DNA from: an uncultured Clostridia bacterium
Lineage (GTDB): Bacteria; Bacillota; Clostridia; Christensenellales; DTU072
Assembly (NCBI GenBank): GCA_944363505.1
Contig: CALVUD010000001.1
Span: 273,633-337,632 of the forward strand
Direction of reading: 5' to 3'
DNA length: 64,000 nucleotides
This document shows positions 31,021-38,184 of the stretch, piece by piece (the stretch's first letter is position 1; every line of letters starts with the position of its first letter). The position numbers were made by a program, and so were the translations under genes. The notes under the pieces were generated by a model. That model was not told where the DNA came from, did not search any database, and saw only the letters and a list, made by a program, of their open reading frames with translations.

Positions 31021-31380
31021 CTAGTTCCAATATCCGTAAAATGCGTTTTTTATGTGTTCCGCAACGCCGTCTCTCACCGCCACTACGTCGAAACGGACGT
31101 CCGTATCGAACAGATTTCGAGAAGCTATGTACGACTCGGCAGCCCTCAGCAGCTTTCTGCGCTTTGCCGCGTCGACGGCTTCCGCGGCGTCGCCCATATC
31201 GCGGGTGGAGCGGTATTTAACCTCGACGAAGACTATCACCCCGTTATCGCTTGCCACGATGTCTATCTCGCCGCGGTTGGGGAACGAAACGTTTCTGTCA
31301 ACGATCTCGTAACCCAGCGTTTTCAGGTATTCGCCCGCAAGATATTCCGCTTTTATGCCCTCGGCGGCGGTATCCATCAC
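31021..31380 (-). CDS. yraN: YraN/UPF0102 family endonuclease-like protein
   Basis: 119 residues. The nuclease-fold motif is visible: GEIDIVASDNGVIVFVEVKYR, giving the Asp, Glu and Lys of a PD-(D/E)xK-like site. The cellular role is not well established. It overlaps the rnhB stop by four bases, the usual genomic association (rnhB-yraN). Confidence 0.9.
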   Translation of the reverse strand: MMDTAAEGIKAEYLAGEYLKTLGYEIVDRNVSFPNRGEIDIVASDNGVIVFVEVKYRSTRDMGDAAEAVDAAKRRKLLRAAESYIASRNLFDTDVRFDVVAVRDGVAEHIKNAFYGYWN

Positions 31381-31997
31381 GCGTCTTCCCCCAATATTTT
31401 TTTTAGGAACGAACGCCTGTGAATGGGACAGGGTCCGTATTTTTTTATCATTTCGATGTGATGCGCCGAGCCGTAGCCTTTATGCGATTCGAAACCGTAT
31501 TCGGGATACTTCTCGGCATATTCCAGCATAATGCGGTCGCGTTCGACCTTTGCGAGAATGCTCGCCGCTGCTATCGAATGAGAAAGCGCGTCGCCGTGTA
31601 TCAGGGCGGTGAAAGGAAACGGTATCTTCAGTCTGACGGCGTCTATCAGAACGTGGTCGGGCAACGGGAAAAGGCTTTCTATCGCCTCGGTCATAGCGAA
31701 TTTGGTGGCTTCGAGAATATTGATTTCGTCGATTTTTTCGTTTGAAACCGATATGACCTTGTAAGAAACCGCCGTGGCGACTATTTTTTCGTAAAGCTCG
31801 CCGCGTTTTTTCGGGGTAAGCGCTTTGGAGTCGTTCACTCCGCAAACGGGGTTTGCAAGGTCGCATATGCAGGCCGCCGCGAACACGGGCCCCGCCAAAG
31901 GTCCCCTGCCCGCTTCGTCCACGCCCGCAATGAACCTGCAGCCTTTCGCCGTCAGTTCCTTTTCGTACACGAACATATCCGCGTCGTTTTTCTTCAT
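31377..31997 (-). CDS. rnhB: Ribonuclease HII
   Basis: 206 residues. The signature GVDEAGRGPLAGPV supplies Asp and Glu of the catalytic site, and VNDSKALTPKKR and HGD(AL)SHSIAAASILAKV supply the rest. It removes RNA or single ribonucleotides from DNA:RNA hybrids. It overlaps the rbgA stop by four bases. Confidence 0.95.
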   Translation of the reverse strand: MKKNDADMFVYEKELTAKGCRFIAGVDEAGRGPLAGPVFAAACICDLANPVCGVNDSKALTPKKRGELYEKIVATAVSYKVISVSNEKIDEINILEATKFAMTEAIESLFPLPDHVLIDAVRLKIPFPFTALIHGDALSHSIAAASILAKVERDRIMLEYAEKYPEYGFESHKGYGSAHHIEMIKKYGPCPIHRRSFLKKILGEDA

Positions 31998-32830
31998 AGC
32001 TTATCCAAAGGCAGATCGCCCAGATACCCTTTTCGGTAGTCGGTTATCAGCGCGCTCGCCGCACGCTCGGTATCCGGCGCGCCGCCCTTAAGCACCAGTC
32101 CGCGGCGCAGCGCGATTTTTTCCAATGCGGCGTCCGCGTCGGCGGGAAGAGACGTGCCGTAACGCTTTTCCAGCGCCTCGGGGAACAACTCCCCGAACAG
32201 CGCGTATCCTTCTTTAGCCAGTTCGACGGTGTCCACCACCTCGTCGCGGACGGAGCCTATCAAAGCCAGTTTCAACGCCTTGGGCGCGTCCGAAAAATCG
32301 GGATACAACACCCCGGGGCTGTCCAGAAGTTCGACCCCGCCGCCCACGGCGATCCATTGCTTGCCGCGCGTGACACCGGGACGGTTCCCCGTCGCCGCGC
32401 GTTTTACCGGCGACAGCGAATTGATAAGCGTGGATTTACCCGAATTGGGTACTCCGACGACCATTGCGCGCACCGTCTTGTTGACGCCTTTGGCTTTGTA
32501 TTTTTCGATGATCGCGGAGTTTGCCGACAACAGATTTTTGACTATTGCCGCCGCGTCTTTCTTGGAAAGAGAATCCGAATAAATGCAGTTCATTCCCTGC
32601 TTTTTAAAATATTCAGTCCACTTTAAAACTTCGTTTCGGGCTACCAGATCGGCTTTATTCAGTACATAAAGTCGGGTTTTGGAGCCGATAACGGGTTCGA
32701 AAGCTTCGTTAAGGCAGGATAGCGGCGCCCTGGCGTCGAGAACGTAGATCACGGAGTCGACGTTCTTTATTTCCTCGCTCATCATTCTGACGGCTTTTGT
32801 CATGTGCCCGGGAAACCAGTGTATACGCAC
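31994..32830 (-). CDS. rbgA: Ribosome biogenesis GTPase RbgA (YlqF)
   Basis: 278 residues starting at GTG (VRIHWFPGHM), two bases after the trmD stop and behind AGGAGG; a longer ATG reading lies inside trmD and is rejected. It is a circularly permuted GTPase: NKADL (G4) comes before GVPNSGKSTLIN (G1) and DSPG (G3). RbgA is needed for late assembly of the 50S subunit. The position after trmD agrees with the Bacillus order except that rplS is not between them. Confidence 0.93.
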   Translation of the reverse strand: MRIHWFPGHMTKAVRMMSEEIKNVDSVIYVLDARAPLSCLNEAFEPVIGSKTRLYVLNKADLVARNEVLKWTEYFKKQGMNCIYSDSLSKKDAAAIVKNLLSANSAIIEKYKAKGVNKTVRAMVVGVPNSGKSTLINSLSPVKRAATGNRPGVTRGKQWIAVGGGVELLDSPGVLYPDFSDAPKALKLALIGSVRDEVVDTVELAKEGYALFGELFPEALEKRYGTSLPADADAALEKIALRRGLVLKGGAPDTERAASALITDYRKGYLGDLPLDKL

Positions 32831-32832
32831 GT

Positions 32833-33522
32833 CTAAACGCCCTCCTCTTTGTTCTTTTTCAAAAGATCGGGACGGCGCGAGGCGGTTATCTCGAGGCTTT
32901 TTTTCTTTCGCCACGCCTTGATCTCGGCGTGATTGCCGCTCAACAACACCTCGGGAACGTCCAGTCCCATGAACGACTGCGGGCGAGTGTACTGCGGATA
33001 TTCCAAAAGACCTTCCGAAAAACTTTCTTCCTCGGTGGATTCTTCCGAGCCCAGCACCCCGGGGATGTACCTTGCCACCGCGTCGATTATCACCATGGAA
33101 GCGAGATCTCCCGAGGTCAGAACGTAATCTCCTATCGAAATTTCATAATCGACGTCGAGTTCGATTATCCTTTCGTCGATCCCCTCGTAAGATCCGTTCA
33201 CCAGAACTATTTCACGCTCGGCGGCGAGAGCGCGAACCGCGTCCTGATCCAGGCGACGACCTTTGGGACTTAAATATATGCGTTTCGCCTTGTGTTCCGG
33301 ATCGACGGCGTTTATCGCGTCGTGAAGCGGTTGCGGCGTCATCACCATTCCCGCGCCTCCGCCGAAGGGGTAATCGTCGCACTTTTTATGTTTATTGGCG
33401 GAGTAATCCCTGATATTTGTTATTTCAAGCGAAAACAAGCCCTTTTCGAGGGCTTTACCTATGATCCCTTGATAAAGGGCGGAATAGGCTTCGGGAAACA
33501 AAGTTAGTACGCTAATCTTCAT
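32833..33522 (-). CDS. trmD: tRNA (guanine-N1-)-methyltransferase TrmD
   Basis: 229 residues. The knotted SPOUT fold signature is visible in YGGGAGMV-like FGGGAGMVMTPQPL and in LVNGSYEGIDERI, IGDYVLTSGDLASM. It makes m1G37 in tRNA and prevents frameshifting. It overlaps rimM by 11 bases. Confidence 0.96.
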   Translation of the reverse strand: MKISVLTLFPEAYSALYQGIIGKALEKGLFSLEITNIRDYSANKHKKCDDYPFGGGAGMVMTPQPLHDAINAVDPEHKAKRIYLSPKGRRLDQDAVRALAAEREIVLVNGSYEGIDERIIELDVDYEISIGDYVLTSGDLASMVIIDAVARYIPGVLGSEESTEEESFSEGLLEYPQYTRPQSFMGLDVPEVLLSGNHAEIKAWRKKKSLEITASRRPDLLKKNKEEGV

Positions 33523-34006
33523 AAACGGCTACTCTGTCGAAAACGTCGCGCGATACGCGCACGACCTTGTTTTCGAGGTCGATTTCTTTTATGAGACCTT
33601 CTATCACCGGAAAAACGACGTCCTTATCGTCCGACGACACGCTCCAAAGGTCGTTTCTCATACCGCGTTCCGCGACGGAGACGGTTCCGATCAACGCTCC
33701 GTCGTCGGTATAAACCTTCGCGCCGCGAATGTCGTCCAAAAAGTATTCGCCGTCGTCAAGCTCGGGTCTCGAGTCGTCCGGTATAAAGGCTTCGCCGCGT
33801 ATCAGGTCGGCAGCCGTTTTGTCGTCAATGCCTTTCAGCTTTATCAGAGCGCCGTCATTCGCTGGGCGCATTTTTTCGACTTCGTAACGGTTGCCGCCCG
33901 CTATTATCGCGGTCAGTTCGGAAAAATAGCGCTCGGGAAGCAGCGTCGACAGCTTGATCTCGCCTCGAACCCCGTGAGCTCGCCGCAATATTCCCAGCGA
34001 CAGCAT
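33512..34006 (-). CDS. rimM: 16S rRNA processing protein RimM
   Basis: 164 residues. The start LSLGILRRAHGVRGEIKL is the RimM N-terminal motif; a PRC-barrel domain follows (about 95-164) with EYFLDDIRGAKV. It assists 30S head maturation. It lies directly after khpA and overlaps trmD. Confidence 0.94.
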   Translation of the reverse strand: MLSLGILRRAHGVRGEIKLSTLLPERYFSELTAIIAGGNRYEVEKMRPANDGALIKLKGIDDKTAADLIRGEAFIPDDSRPELDDGEYFLDDIRGAKVYTDDGALIGTVSVAERGMRNDLWSVSSDDKDVVFPVIEGLIKEIDLENKVVRVSRDVFDRVAVYED

Positions 34007-34237
34007 TTATCTTTCCTCGATATAAACGTCGTAACGCCTGTCGGAGCCTTGAGCCGCAGCCTTGACTATGGTGCGGATGGCTTTTGCGAGCCTTCCGGAT
34101 TTACCGATAAGACGAGCCACCTTGTCCTTGTCGACGTATACCTTGATATCGACGTTGTCGCCGTCGTCGAGCATCACTATCTCGTAGCTGCTTTCGTCGA
34201 CTATCTGCCTGACGAGAAAATCTACGAAATCGCGCAT
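34007..34237 (-). CDS. khpA: KH-domain RNA-binding protein KhpA
   Basis: 76 residues, a single KH domain with the loop IGKSGRLAKAIR (GxxG-type). KhpA binds RNA, often with KhpB, and affects cell size and rRNA or mRNA processing in Firmicutes. It sits between rpsP and rimM, as in most Firmicutes. Confidence 0.94.
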   Translation of the reverse strand: MRDFVDFLVRQIVDESSYEIVMLDDGDNVDIKVYVDKDKVARLIGKSGRLAKAIRTIVKAAAQGSDRRYDVYIEER

Positions 34238-34238
34238 A

Positions 34239-34574
34239 TTATTCCTCGGCGTTCTGGACGGCGGCTTCGACCGCCGCGTCGACGGCGTTCACTTCCGCGG
34301 GAGCGGCTTCGGCGGCTTTCTTGTAAGAAGCCTTTACGATGCCCGCGTTGACGAAAAGCGCTTTTACGGTGTCGGTGGGTTGTGCGCCGACGGAAAGCCA
34401 TTTTTCGGCGATCGCCTTGTCGATCTTGACCTCGGCGGGTTGTACTTTGGGGTTATAGTATCCGATCTGCTCGATATATTCGCCGTCGCGCGACTTTCTG
34501 GAGTCGATAGCCACGATGCGGTAGAAAGGATTCTTTTTAGCGCCCATTCTGTGAAGTCTGATTTTTACTGCCAT
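34239..34574 (-). CDS. rpsP: 30S ribosomal protein S16
   Basis: 111 residues. The S16 core begins [20 protein letters not shown] and includes [15 protein letters not shown]. An Ala/Glu-rich C-terminal tail of about 25 residues extends beyond the usual length. The gap before it (34575-34643) contains a 6-bp hairpin (CACGGC/GCCGTG, 34622-34636) without a T-run. Confidence 0.95.
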   Translation of the reverse strand: MAVKIRLHRMGAKKNPFYRIVAIDSRKSRDGEYIEQIGYYNPKVQPAEVKIDKAIAEKWLSVGAQPTDTVKALFVNAGIVKASYKKAAEAAPAEVNAVDAAVEAAVQNAEE

Positions 34575-34643
34575 AATAGAGTGTCCTCCGTTTGTAATCT
34601 TTGTTTGGTTTTTATCCGTTTCACGGCAAAGCCGTGTACGATA

Positions 34644-35972
34644 CTATTTCAATCCGCGGATCGGGAAAGGCATCTTGCCCGTAGCCAGCTTTTTGACCAT
34701 CTGCTTGGTCTGTTCGAACTGGTTCAAAAGCCTGTTCACGTCCTGCACCTCGGTACCCGAGCCGCGCGCTATCCTGCGTCTCCTGGAAGCATTCAGGATC
34801 TGAGGATTCCTGCGCTCTTTCGGAGTCATGGACAAAATAATTGCTTTAGTCTTTTCCAGCTGTTTTTCGTCCACTTCGAGGTTTGCGCCCTTCAGTTTTT
34901 GTCCCATTCCGGGCAGCATCTCAAGCATATCGCGCATGCCGCCCATCTTTTTCATGCTGTTCAACTGGGTCAGATAGTCCTCGAGATCGAAAGAATTTTC
35001 TTTCATCTTCTTCGCCATCTTCTGGGCGTCCTCTTCCGAAATGGCGTTCTGAGCCTTTTCGATAAGCGTCATGACGTCGCCCATTCCGAGTATCCGCGAC
35101 GCCATTCTGTCGGGATGGAACGGCTCGATGTCCGTCAGCTTTTCGCCCGTGCCCACATATTTTATCGGCTTTCCGCAGATGGCTTTTATCGAAAGCGCCG
35201 CACCGCCGCGGGTGTCGCCGTCGAGTTTGGTCAATATCACGCCCGTAAGATCGAGTTCGTTATTGAACGAAGCCGCCACGTTGACGGAATCCTGTCCCAG
35301 CATCGCGTCGACGACCAGCAATATTTCGCGCGGATTGACTTTCGCTTTCACCGCGCGGAGTTCGTCCATCAATGGCTTATCGATATGCAGTCTGCCCGCG
35401 GTGTCGATAATTACCGTGTCGAAACCCTGTCTCGAAGCATATTCTACGGCTTTCGAAGCTATCTCCACGGGGTTAATCTGTCCCATCGAGAACACTTCCG
35501 CGCCTATTTTCTCGCCGACCACCTGTAACTGCTTTATCGCCGCGGGACGGTATACGTCGCACGCCGCAAGCAAGACGCGCTTGTTGTCCTTTTTCAGCAA
35601 ACCGGCAAGCTTTCCGCACATCGTGGTCTTGCCCGCGCCCTGCAAACCGCACATCATGTATACCGTGGGCGGTCTGTCGGAGACTTCCAGTTTGCAATGC
35701 TTGGAACCCATAAGTTCCACCAGTTCGTCGTTAACGATCTTTACGACCTGATGCGAACTCTCCAACCCCTTCAGTATCAGTTCGCCTTTGGCTTTTTCCG
35801 ATACGCGGTTTATGAATTCCTTGACGACGGTATAATTGACGTCCGCCTCCAATAAAGCTATCCTGACCTCGCGCATCGCGTTCTTTATTTCAAGCTCGGT
35901 CAGAGCACCCTTATTCTTCAGCTTTGAAAAAGCGTGATTTATCTTTTCAGAGAGTGAACCGAAAAGCGCCAT
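34644..35972 (-). CDS. ffh: Signal recognition particle protein Ffh
   Basis: 442 residues: N domain (1-about 90), G domain with GLQGAGKT (109-116) and DTAGRLHID, and a methionine-rich M domain (about 295-435) with SMTPKERRNP. It binds 4.5S RNA and signal sequences for membrane targeting. It starts one base after the ylxM stop. Its first 24-25 codons have been copied into the chimeric repeat gene at 36465-37238; the breakpoint is at codon 25 (35898-35900). Confidence 0.96.
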   Translation of the reverse strand: MALFGSLSEKINHAFSKLKNKGALTELEIKNAMREVRIALLEADVNYTVVKEFINRVSEKAKGELILKGLESSHQVVKIVNDELVELMGSKHCKLEVSDRPPTVYMMCGLQGAGKTTMCGKLAGLLKKDNKRVLLAACDVYRPAAIKQLQVVGEKIGAEVFSMGQINPVEIASKAVEYASRQGFDTVIIDTAGRLHIDKPLMDELRAVKAKVNPREILLVVDAMLGQDSVNVAASFNNELDLTGVILTKLDGDTRGGAALSIKAICGKPIKYVGTGEKLTDIEPFHPDRMASRILGMGDVMTLIEKAQNAISEEDAQKMAKKMKENSFDLEDYLTQLNSMKKMGGMRDMLEMLPGMGQKLKGANLEVDEKQLEKTKAIILSMTPKERRNPQILNASRRRRIARGSGTEVQDVNRLLNQFEQTKQMVKKLATGKMPFPIRGLK

Positions 35973-36293
35973 TTATATCTCCTTTACTTCGTCCAGTATC
36001 TCACGCAACGTTTGAGCGGTTTTTGTATCCGTAGATACCATTACCGTTTCGATACGCGATATCAGACAGGTGATCTTGGAAACCAGCCCGAGCTTTGCTT
36101 CGTAGTCTTTTAGTTTGTCGCCCGCGCGCCGCAATATGTCGTACACGGCTTGTCTGGTAACGCCGGTCTCCTCGGCAAGCTCGTTCAGCGACAGATCCTC
36201 GTCGTAATAACCGCGCACTATCTTCAGCTGATGTTCCGTCAGCAGTCCGCCGTAGTAATCCGCCAAAAGACTCATTTTAACGTGTTCGAGCAT
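35973..36293 (-). CDS. ylxM: YlxM/UPF0122 helix-turn-helix protein, SRP-associated
   Basis: 106 residues: LLTEHQLKIVRGYY, then a sigma-70 region 4-like helix-turn-helix (SLNELAEETGVTRQAVYDILRR). YlxM proteins modulate SRP in Gram-positives. The upstream ATG is chosen because YlxM proteins start MLE-, despite a weak ribosome binding site. A perfect promoter lies at 36327-36355. A partial decayed copy is at 37239-37396. Confidence 0.92.
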   Translation of the reverse strand: MLEHVKMSLLADYYGGLLTEHQLKIVRGYYDEDLSLNELAEETGVTRQAVYDILRRAGDKLKDYEAKLGLVSKITCLISRIETVMVSTDTKTAQTLREILDEVKEI

Positions 36294-36326
36294 ACCTTAC
36301 CTGTCAAGTATTAAACCTATACAGGC

Positions 36327-36355
36327 ATTATAACAAAACAAAAACCGGCTGTCAA
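36327..36355 (-). promoter_or_regulatory. Consensus promoter of ylxM-ffh
   Basis: On the minus strand TTGACA (36350-36355) and TATAAT (36327-36332) are perfect and 17 bases apart. A second TACTTGACAG lies just downstream of the start region (about 36301-36310), repeating the -35 sequence. Confidence 0.92.
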
Positions 36356-36409
36356 GTATTTTTACCGTACACAGCCTTCTTAAACTTTAATCAGAAACCG
36401 AAAAATAAC

Positions 36410-36442
36410 GTCAAAACGCCGACCCCCGTACGGGAGCCGGCG
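36410..36442 (-). terminator. Strong terminator of the chimeric repeat gene
   Basis: A 12-bp stem, allowing G-U pairs, spans 36417-36442 (CGCCGGCTCCCG/CGGGGGTCGGCG with a TA apex). On the minus strand TTTTGACG and then TTATTTTT follow. It is a copy of the terminator at 37513-37545. Confidence 0.85.
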
Positions 36443-36464
36443 CCGAGTTCCTTTTTTTAAGGAG

Positions 36465-37238
36465 TTATCTGTTGCGGTATTTATTGAATATGGAGTTGCC
36501 GTCCAGTATCCTTCTGGCCTCTGCGAGGTAGTCGGATTCTGCGCTTTGCGCCGCCGCGGGCTTGGGTTGAACGGGCTTCGGAGCACGCTTTTGCTGAGCC
36601 TTGGTCGCGGGAGCGGTCAAATTTCTCTTGTCTTTCTTCTTCTTTTGCTTTGAATCGCGATACTTATTAAATATGGAGTTGCCGTCCAGGATCCTTCTCG
36701 CTTCCGCAAGATAAGCGGCTTCGTAGCTCCAAGCTGCTGCGGGCTTGGGTTGTACGTACTTCGGCGCGCTTTTTTGCTGAACCTTGGTCGCGGGAGCAGT
36801 CAAATTTCTCTTGTTTTTCTTCTTCTTTTGCTTTGAATCGCGATACTTATTAAATATGGAGTTGCCGTCCAGGATCCTTCTCGCTTCCGCAAGATAAGCG
36901 GCTTCGTAGCTCCAAGCTGCTGCGGGCTTGGGTTGTACGTACTTCGGCGCGCTTTTTTGCTGAACCTTGGTCGCGGGAGCAGTCAAATTTCTCTTGTTTT
37001 TCTTCTTCTTTTGCTTTGAATCGCGATACTTATTAAATATGGAGTTGCCGTCCAGGATCCTTCTCGCTTCCGCAAGATAAGCGGCTTCGTAGCTCCAAGC
37101 TGCTGCGGGCTTGGGTTGTACGTACTTCGGCGCGCTTTTTTGCTGAACCTTGGTCGCGGGCGCGGTCAAAACCACCTTGTTCTTCTGCTTTGAATAGTCG
37201 TGATTTATCTTTTTAGAGCGCAAACCGAAAAGCGACAT
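36465..37238 (-). CDS. Chimeric repeat protein: Ffh N-terminus fused to basic NYN-tail modules
   Basis: 257 residues, not assigned to any known family. Residues 1-24 match the first 24 of Ffh in pattern and DNA (MSLFGLRSKKINHDYSKQKN against MALFGSLSEKINHAFSKLKN). From Thr25 there are three 61-residue repeats (25-85, 86-146, 147-207) and a 50-residue final unit (208-257) identical to the tail of the adjacent NYN protein. Each unit has a Lys/Pro/Ala-rich linker (VQPKPAAA), an amphipathic segment (YLAEARRILDGNSIFNKYR) and a Lys-rich spacer (SKQKKKKNK) that derives from the Ffh part. It has no signal peptide or membrane segment and is strongly basic, so binding RNA, DNA or acidic protein partners is plausible. 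Promoter, GGGAGAT ribosome binding site and terminator are intact, which favours expression. Read-length errors in repeat number are possible. Confidence 0.8.
   Translation of the reverse strand: MSLFGLRSKKINHDYSKQKNKVVLTAPATKVQQKSAPKYVQPKPAAAWSYEAAYLAEARRILDGNSIFNKYRDSKQKKKKNKRNLTAPATKVQQKSAPKYVQPKPAAAWSYEAAYLAEARRILDGNSIFNKYRDSKQKKKKNKRNLTAPATKVQQKSAPKYVQPKPAAAWSYEAAYLAEARRILDGNSIFNKYRDSKQKKKKDKRNLTAPATKAQQKRAPKPVQPKPAAAQSAESDYLAEARRILDGNSIFNKYRNR
36468..37166 (-). repeat. 183-bp tandem repeats inside the chimeric gene
   Basis: Three units of exactly 183 bases (37166-36984, 36983-36801, 36800-36618) and a partial fourth (36617-36468). The two upstream units look identical, and the third differs only at its spacer end. 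Landmarks such as TTCAAAGC recur every 183 bases. The frame is preserved because 183 is a multiple of three. Confidence 0.95.
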
Positions 37239-37396
37239 TTTATCTCCCTTATCTCGTCAAACACCTCGCGCTATTTTTAGTATTTTTGGATCCGTAGATA
37301 CAATAACGACTCAATGCTCAATGTCAGACAGGTGATTTTGGCAACATGCCCGCCGTAGTAATCCGCCAAAAGACTCATTTTAACGTGTTCGAGCAT
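37239..37396 (-). pseudogene. Decayed partial copy of ylxM
   Basis: The sequence from ATG at 37396 matches ylxM for 16 codons (MLEHVKMSLLADYYGG). An internal deletion of about 163 bases then joins it to the ylxM 3' part (KITCL), where a one-base deletion shifts the frame and leads to a stop at 37277-37279. The remnant frame is 39 codons. The rest, up to the chimeric gene, still aligns with the ylxM 3' end. The helix-turn-helix is lost. Confidence 0.88.
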
Positions 37397-37429
37397 ACCT
37401 TACCTGTCAAGTTTTAAACCTATACGGGC

Positions 37430-37458
37430 ATTATATCAAAACAGAACGCGGCTGTCAA
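37430..37458 (-). promoter_or_regulatory. Duplicated consensus promoter driving the chimeric gene
   Basis: TTGACA (37453-37458) and TATAAT (37430-37435), 17 bases apart, are retained perfectly although the pseudogene downstream has decayed. It would transcribe the ylxM remnant and the chimeric repeat gene. Confidence 0.9.
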
Positions 37459-37512
37459 GTATTTTTACCGTACAGCATAAACGTAAACTTAGATACGAAA
37501 TCGAAAAATAGC

Positions 37513-37545
37513 GTCAAAACGCCGACCCCCGTGCGGGAGCCGGCG
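37513..37545 (-). terminator. Terminator of the NYN-domain gene
   Basis: A hairpin of 12 pairs (37520-37545) with a GC-rich stem, followed by TTTTGACG and a further T-rich stretch on the minus strand. It is the twin of the terminator at 36410-36442 and differs by one apical base. Confidence 0.85.
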
Positions 37546-37567
37546 CCGAGTTCCTTTTTTTAAGGAG

Positions 37568-38158
37568 TTATCTGTTGCGGTATTTATTGAATATGGAGTT
37601 GCCGTCCAGTATCCTTCTGGCCTCTGCGAGGTAGTCGGATTCTGCGCTTTGCGCCGCCGCGGGCTTGGGTTGAACGGGCTTCGGAGCACGCTTTTGCTGA
37701 GCCTTGGTCGCGGGAGCGGTGTAGCCTTCGCGAAGAGCCGAGGTGGGAACCGCGATAAATCCGGTATACGCATAAGCGTATTTGCCTTCGACGACGTTGA
37801 TGTCGTACACATCGATTCCTTTGGTCTTCAACAGATCGATGACGGGAAGGATATCGCCTTCACCGGTGATCATACCTACGGCGTCGATGTTACCGACCGC
37901 CGCGATATCGGCTGCGTCGATCACCTGACGGCAATCCAGCTTGTTACGACGACGGCTGGCGCTGGGAAGAGAGGTCGCAAATCCGTTCGCGGAAATATAT
38001 TCGTTGTAGTCGCGGTTGCGTTTTGCCACATAGGAGTAGAATTTGCAGGTGACAACTTCGAATTTCGCTTCCAGGTTCTTGACGATCTGCTTGAAGCCGT
38101 TGCAGGTTACTTTCAGACTTCCGATGTCCGCAAGTATAATCATTTTGGGCTTGTTCAT
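37568..38158 (-). CDS. NYN-domain (PIN-like) putative ribonuclease with a basic tail module
   Basis: 196 residues from the ATG behind GGAGG (an ATG five codons upstream overlaps that site and is rejected). Residues 4-125 fit a NYN/LabA-like domain: Asp11 in IILADIGSLK, Asp75 and Asp81 in KLDCRQVIDAAD, and Asp102 in MITGEGDILPVIDLL, a variant of the usual SGDGDF. The acidic residues that would bind metal are therefore present, although the usual Asn after the first Asp is not obvious. Residues 147-196 are the 50-residue basic module identical to the end of the neighbouring chimeric protein. NYN domains are generally RNases; the target here is unknown. It follows the glycosylase gene by 26 bases and may share its transcript. 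Confidence 0.75.
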   Translation of the reverse strand: MNKPKMIILADIGSLKVTCNGFKQIVKNLEAKFEVVTCKFYSYVAKRNRDYNEYISANGFATSLPSASRRRNKLDCRQVIDAADIAAVGNIDAVGMITGEGDILPVIDLLKTKGIDVYDINVVEGKYAYAYTGFIAVPTSALREGYTAPATKAQQKRAPKPVQPKPAAAQSAESDYLAEARRILDGNSIFNKYRNR

Positions 38159-38184
38159 TACAACATCCTCCATATAATGTATAT

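Larger units (their letters stand above)
36252..36617 (-). repeat. Direct repeat, copy A (partner 37355-37720)
   Basis: This 366-base block, holding the last tail module, the terminator, the ylxM promoter and the first codons of ylxM, recurs at a constant offset of 1103 bases. The module part is identical between copies. The terminator-promoter part differs at scattered positions. Confidence 0.95.
37355..37720 (-). repeat. Direct repeat, copy B (partner 36252-36617)
   Basis: This is the upstream copy of the 366-base block at an offset of 1103. It begins at the Thr codon (ACC) of the NYN tail module and includes that module, the terminator, a consensus promoter and the start of the ylxM pseudogene. 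Confidence 0.95.

Noticed and set aside
32831..32914. Longer rbgA start inside trmD
   Set aside because: The GTG at 32830 is two bases after the trmD stop, has AGGAGG upstream and yields the normal RbgA start.
34622..34636. Terminator between ffh and rpsP
   Set aside because: The CACGGC/GCCGTG hairpin has no T-run on either strand and the flanking genes are normally co-transcribed.
36465..37166. Possible CRISPR array from the regular direct repeats
   Set aside because: The units are 183 bases, contiguous without unique spacers, and form an open reading frame, so this is a coding tandem repeat.
36252..37720. Insertion sequence or other mobile element as the cause of the duplication
   Set aside because: No transposase, terminal inverted repeats or target-site duplications; the junction shows a 4-bp microhomology typical of simple tandem duplication.
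36465..38158. Toxin-antitoxin or phage-defence system made of the NYN gene and the repeat gene
   Set aside because: The genes have separate promoters and terminators, the repeat gene's origin is explained by duplication, and no known antitoxin or defence domain is visible. It remains a hypothesis only.
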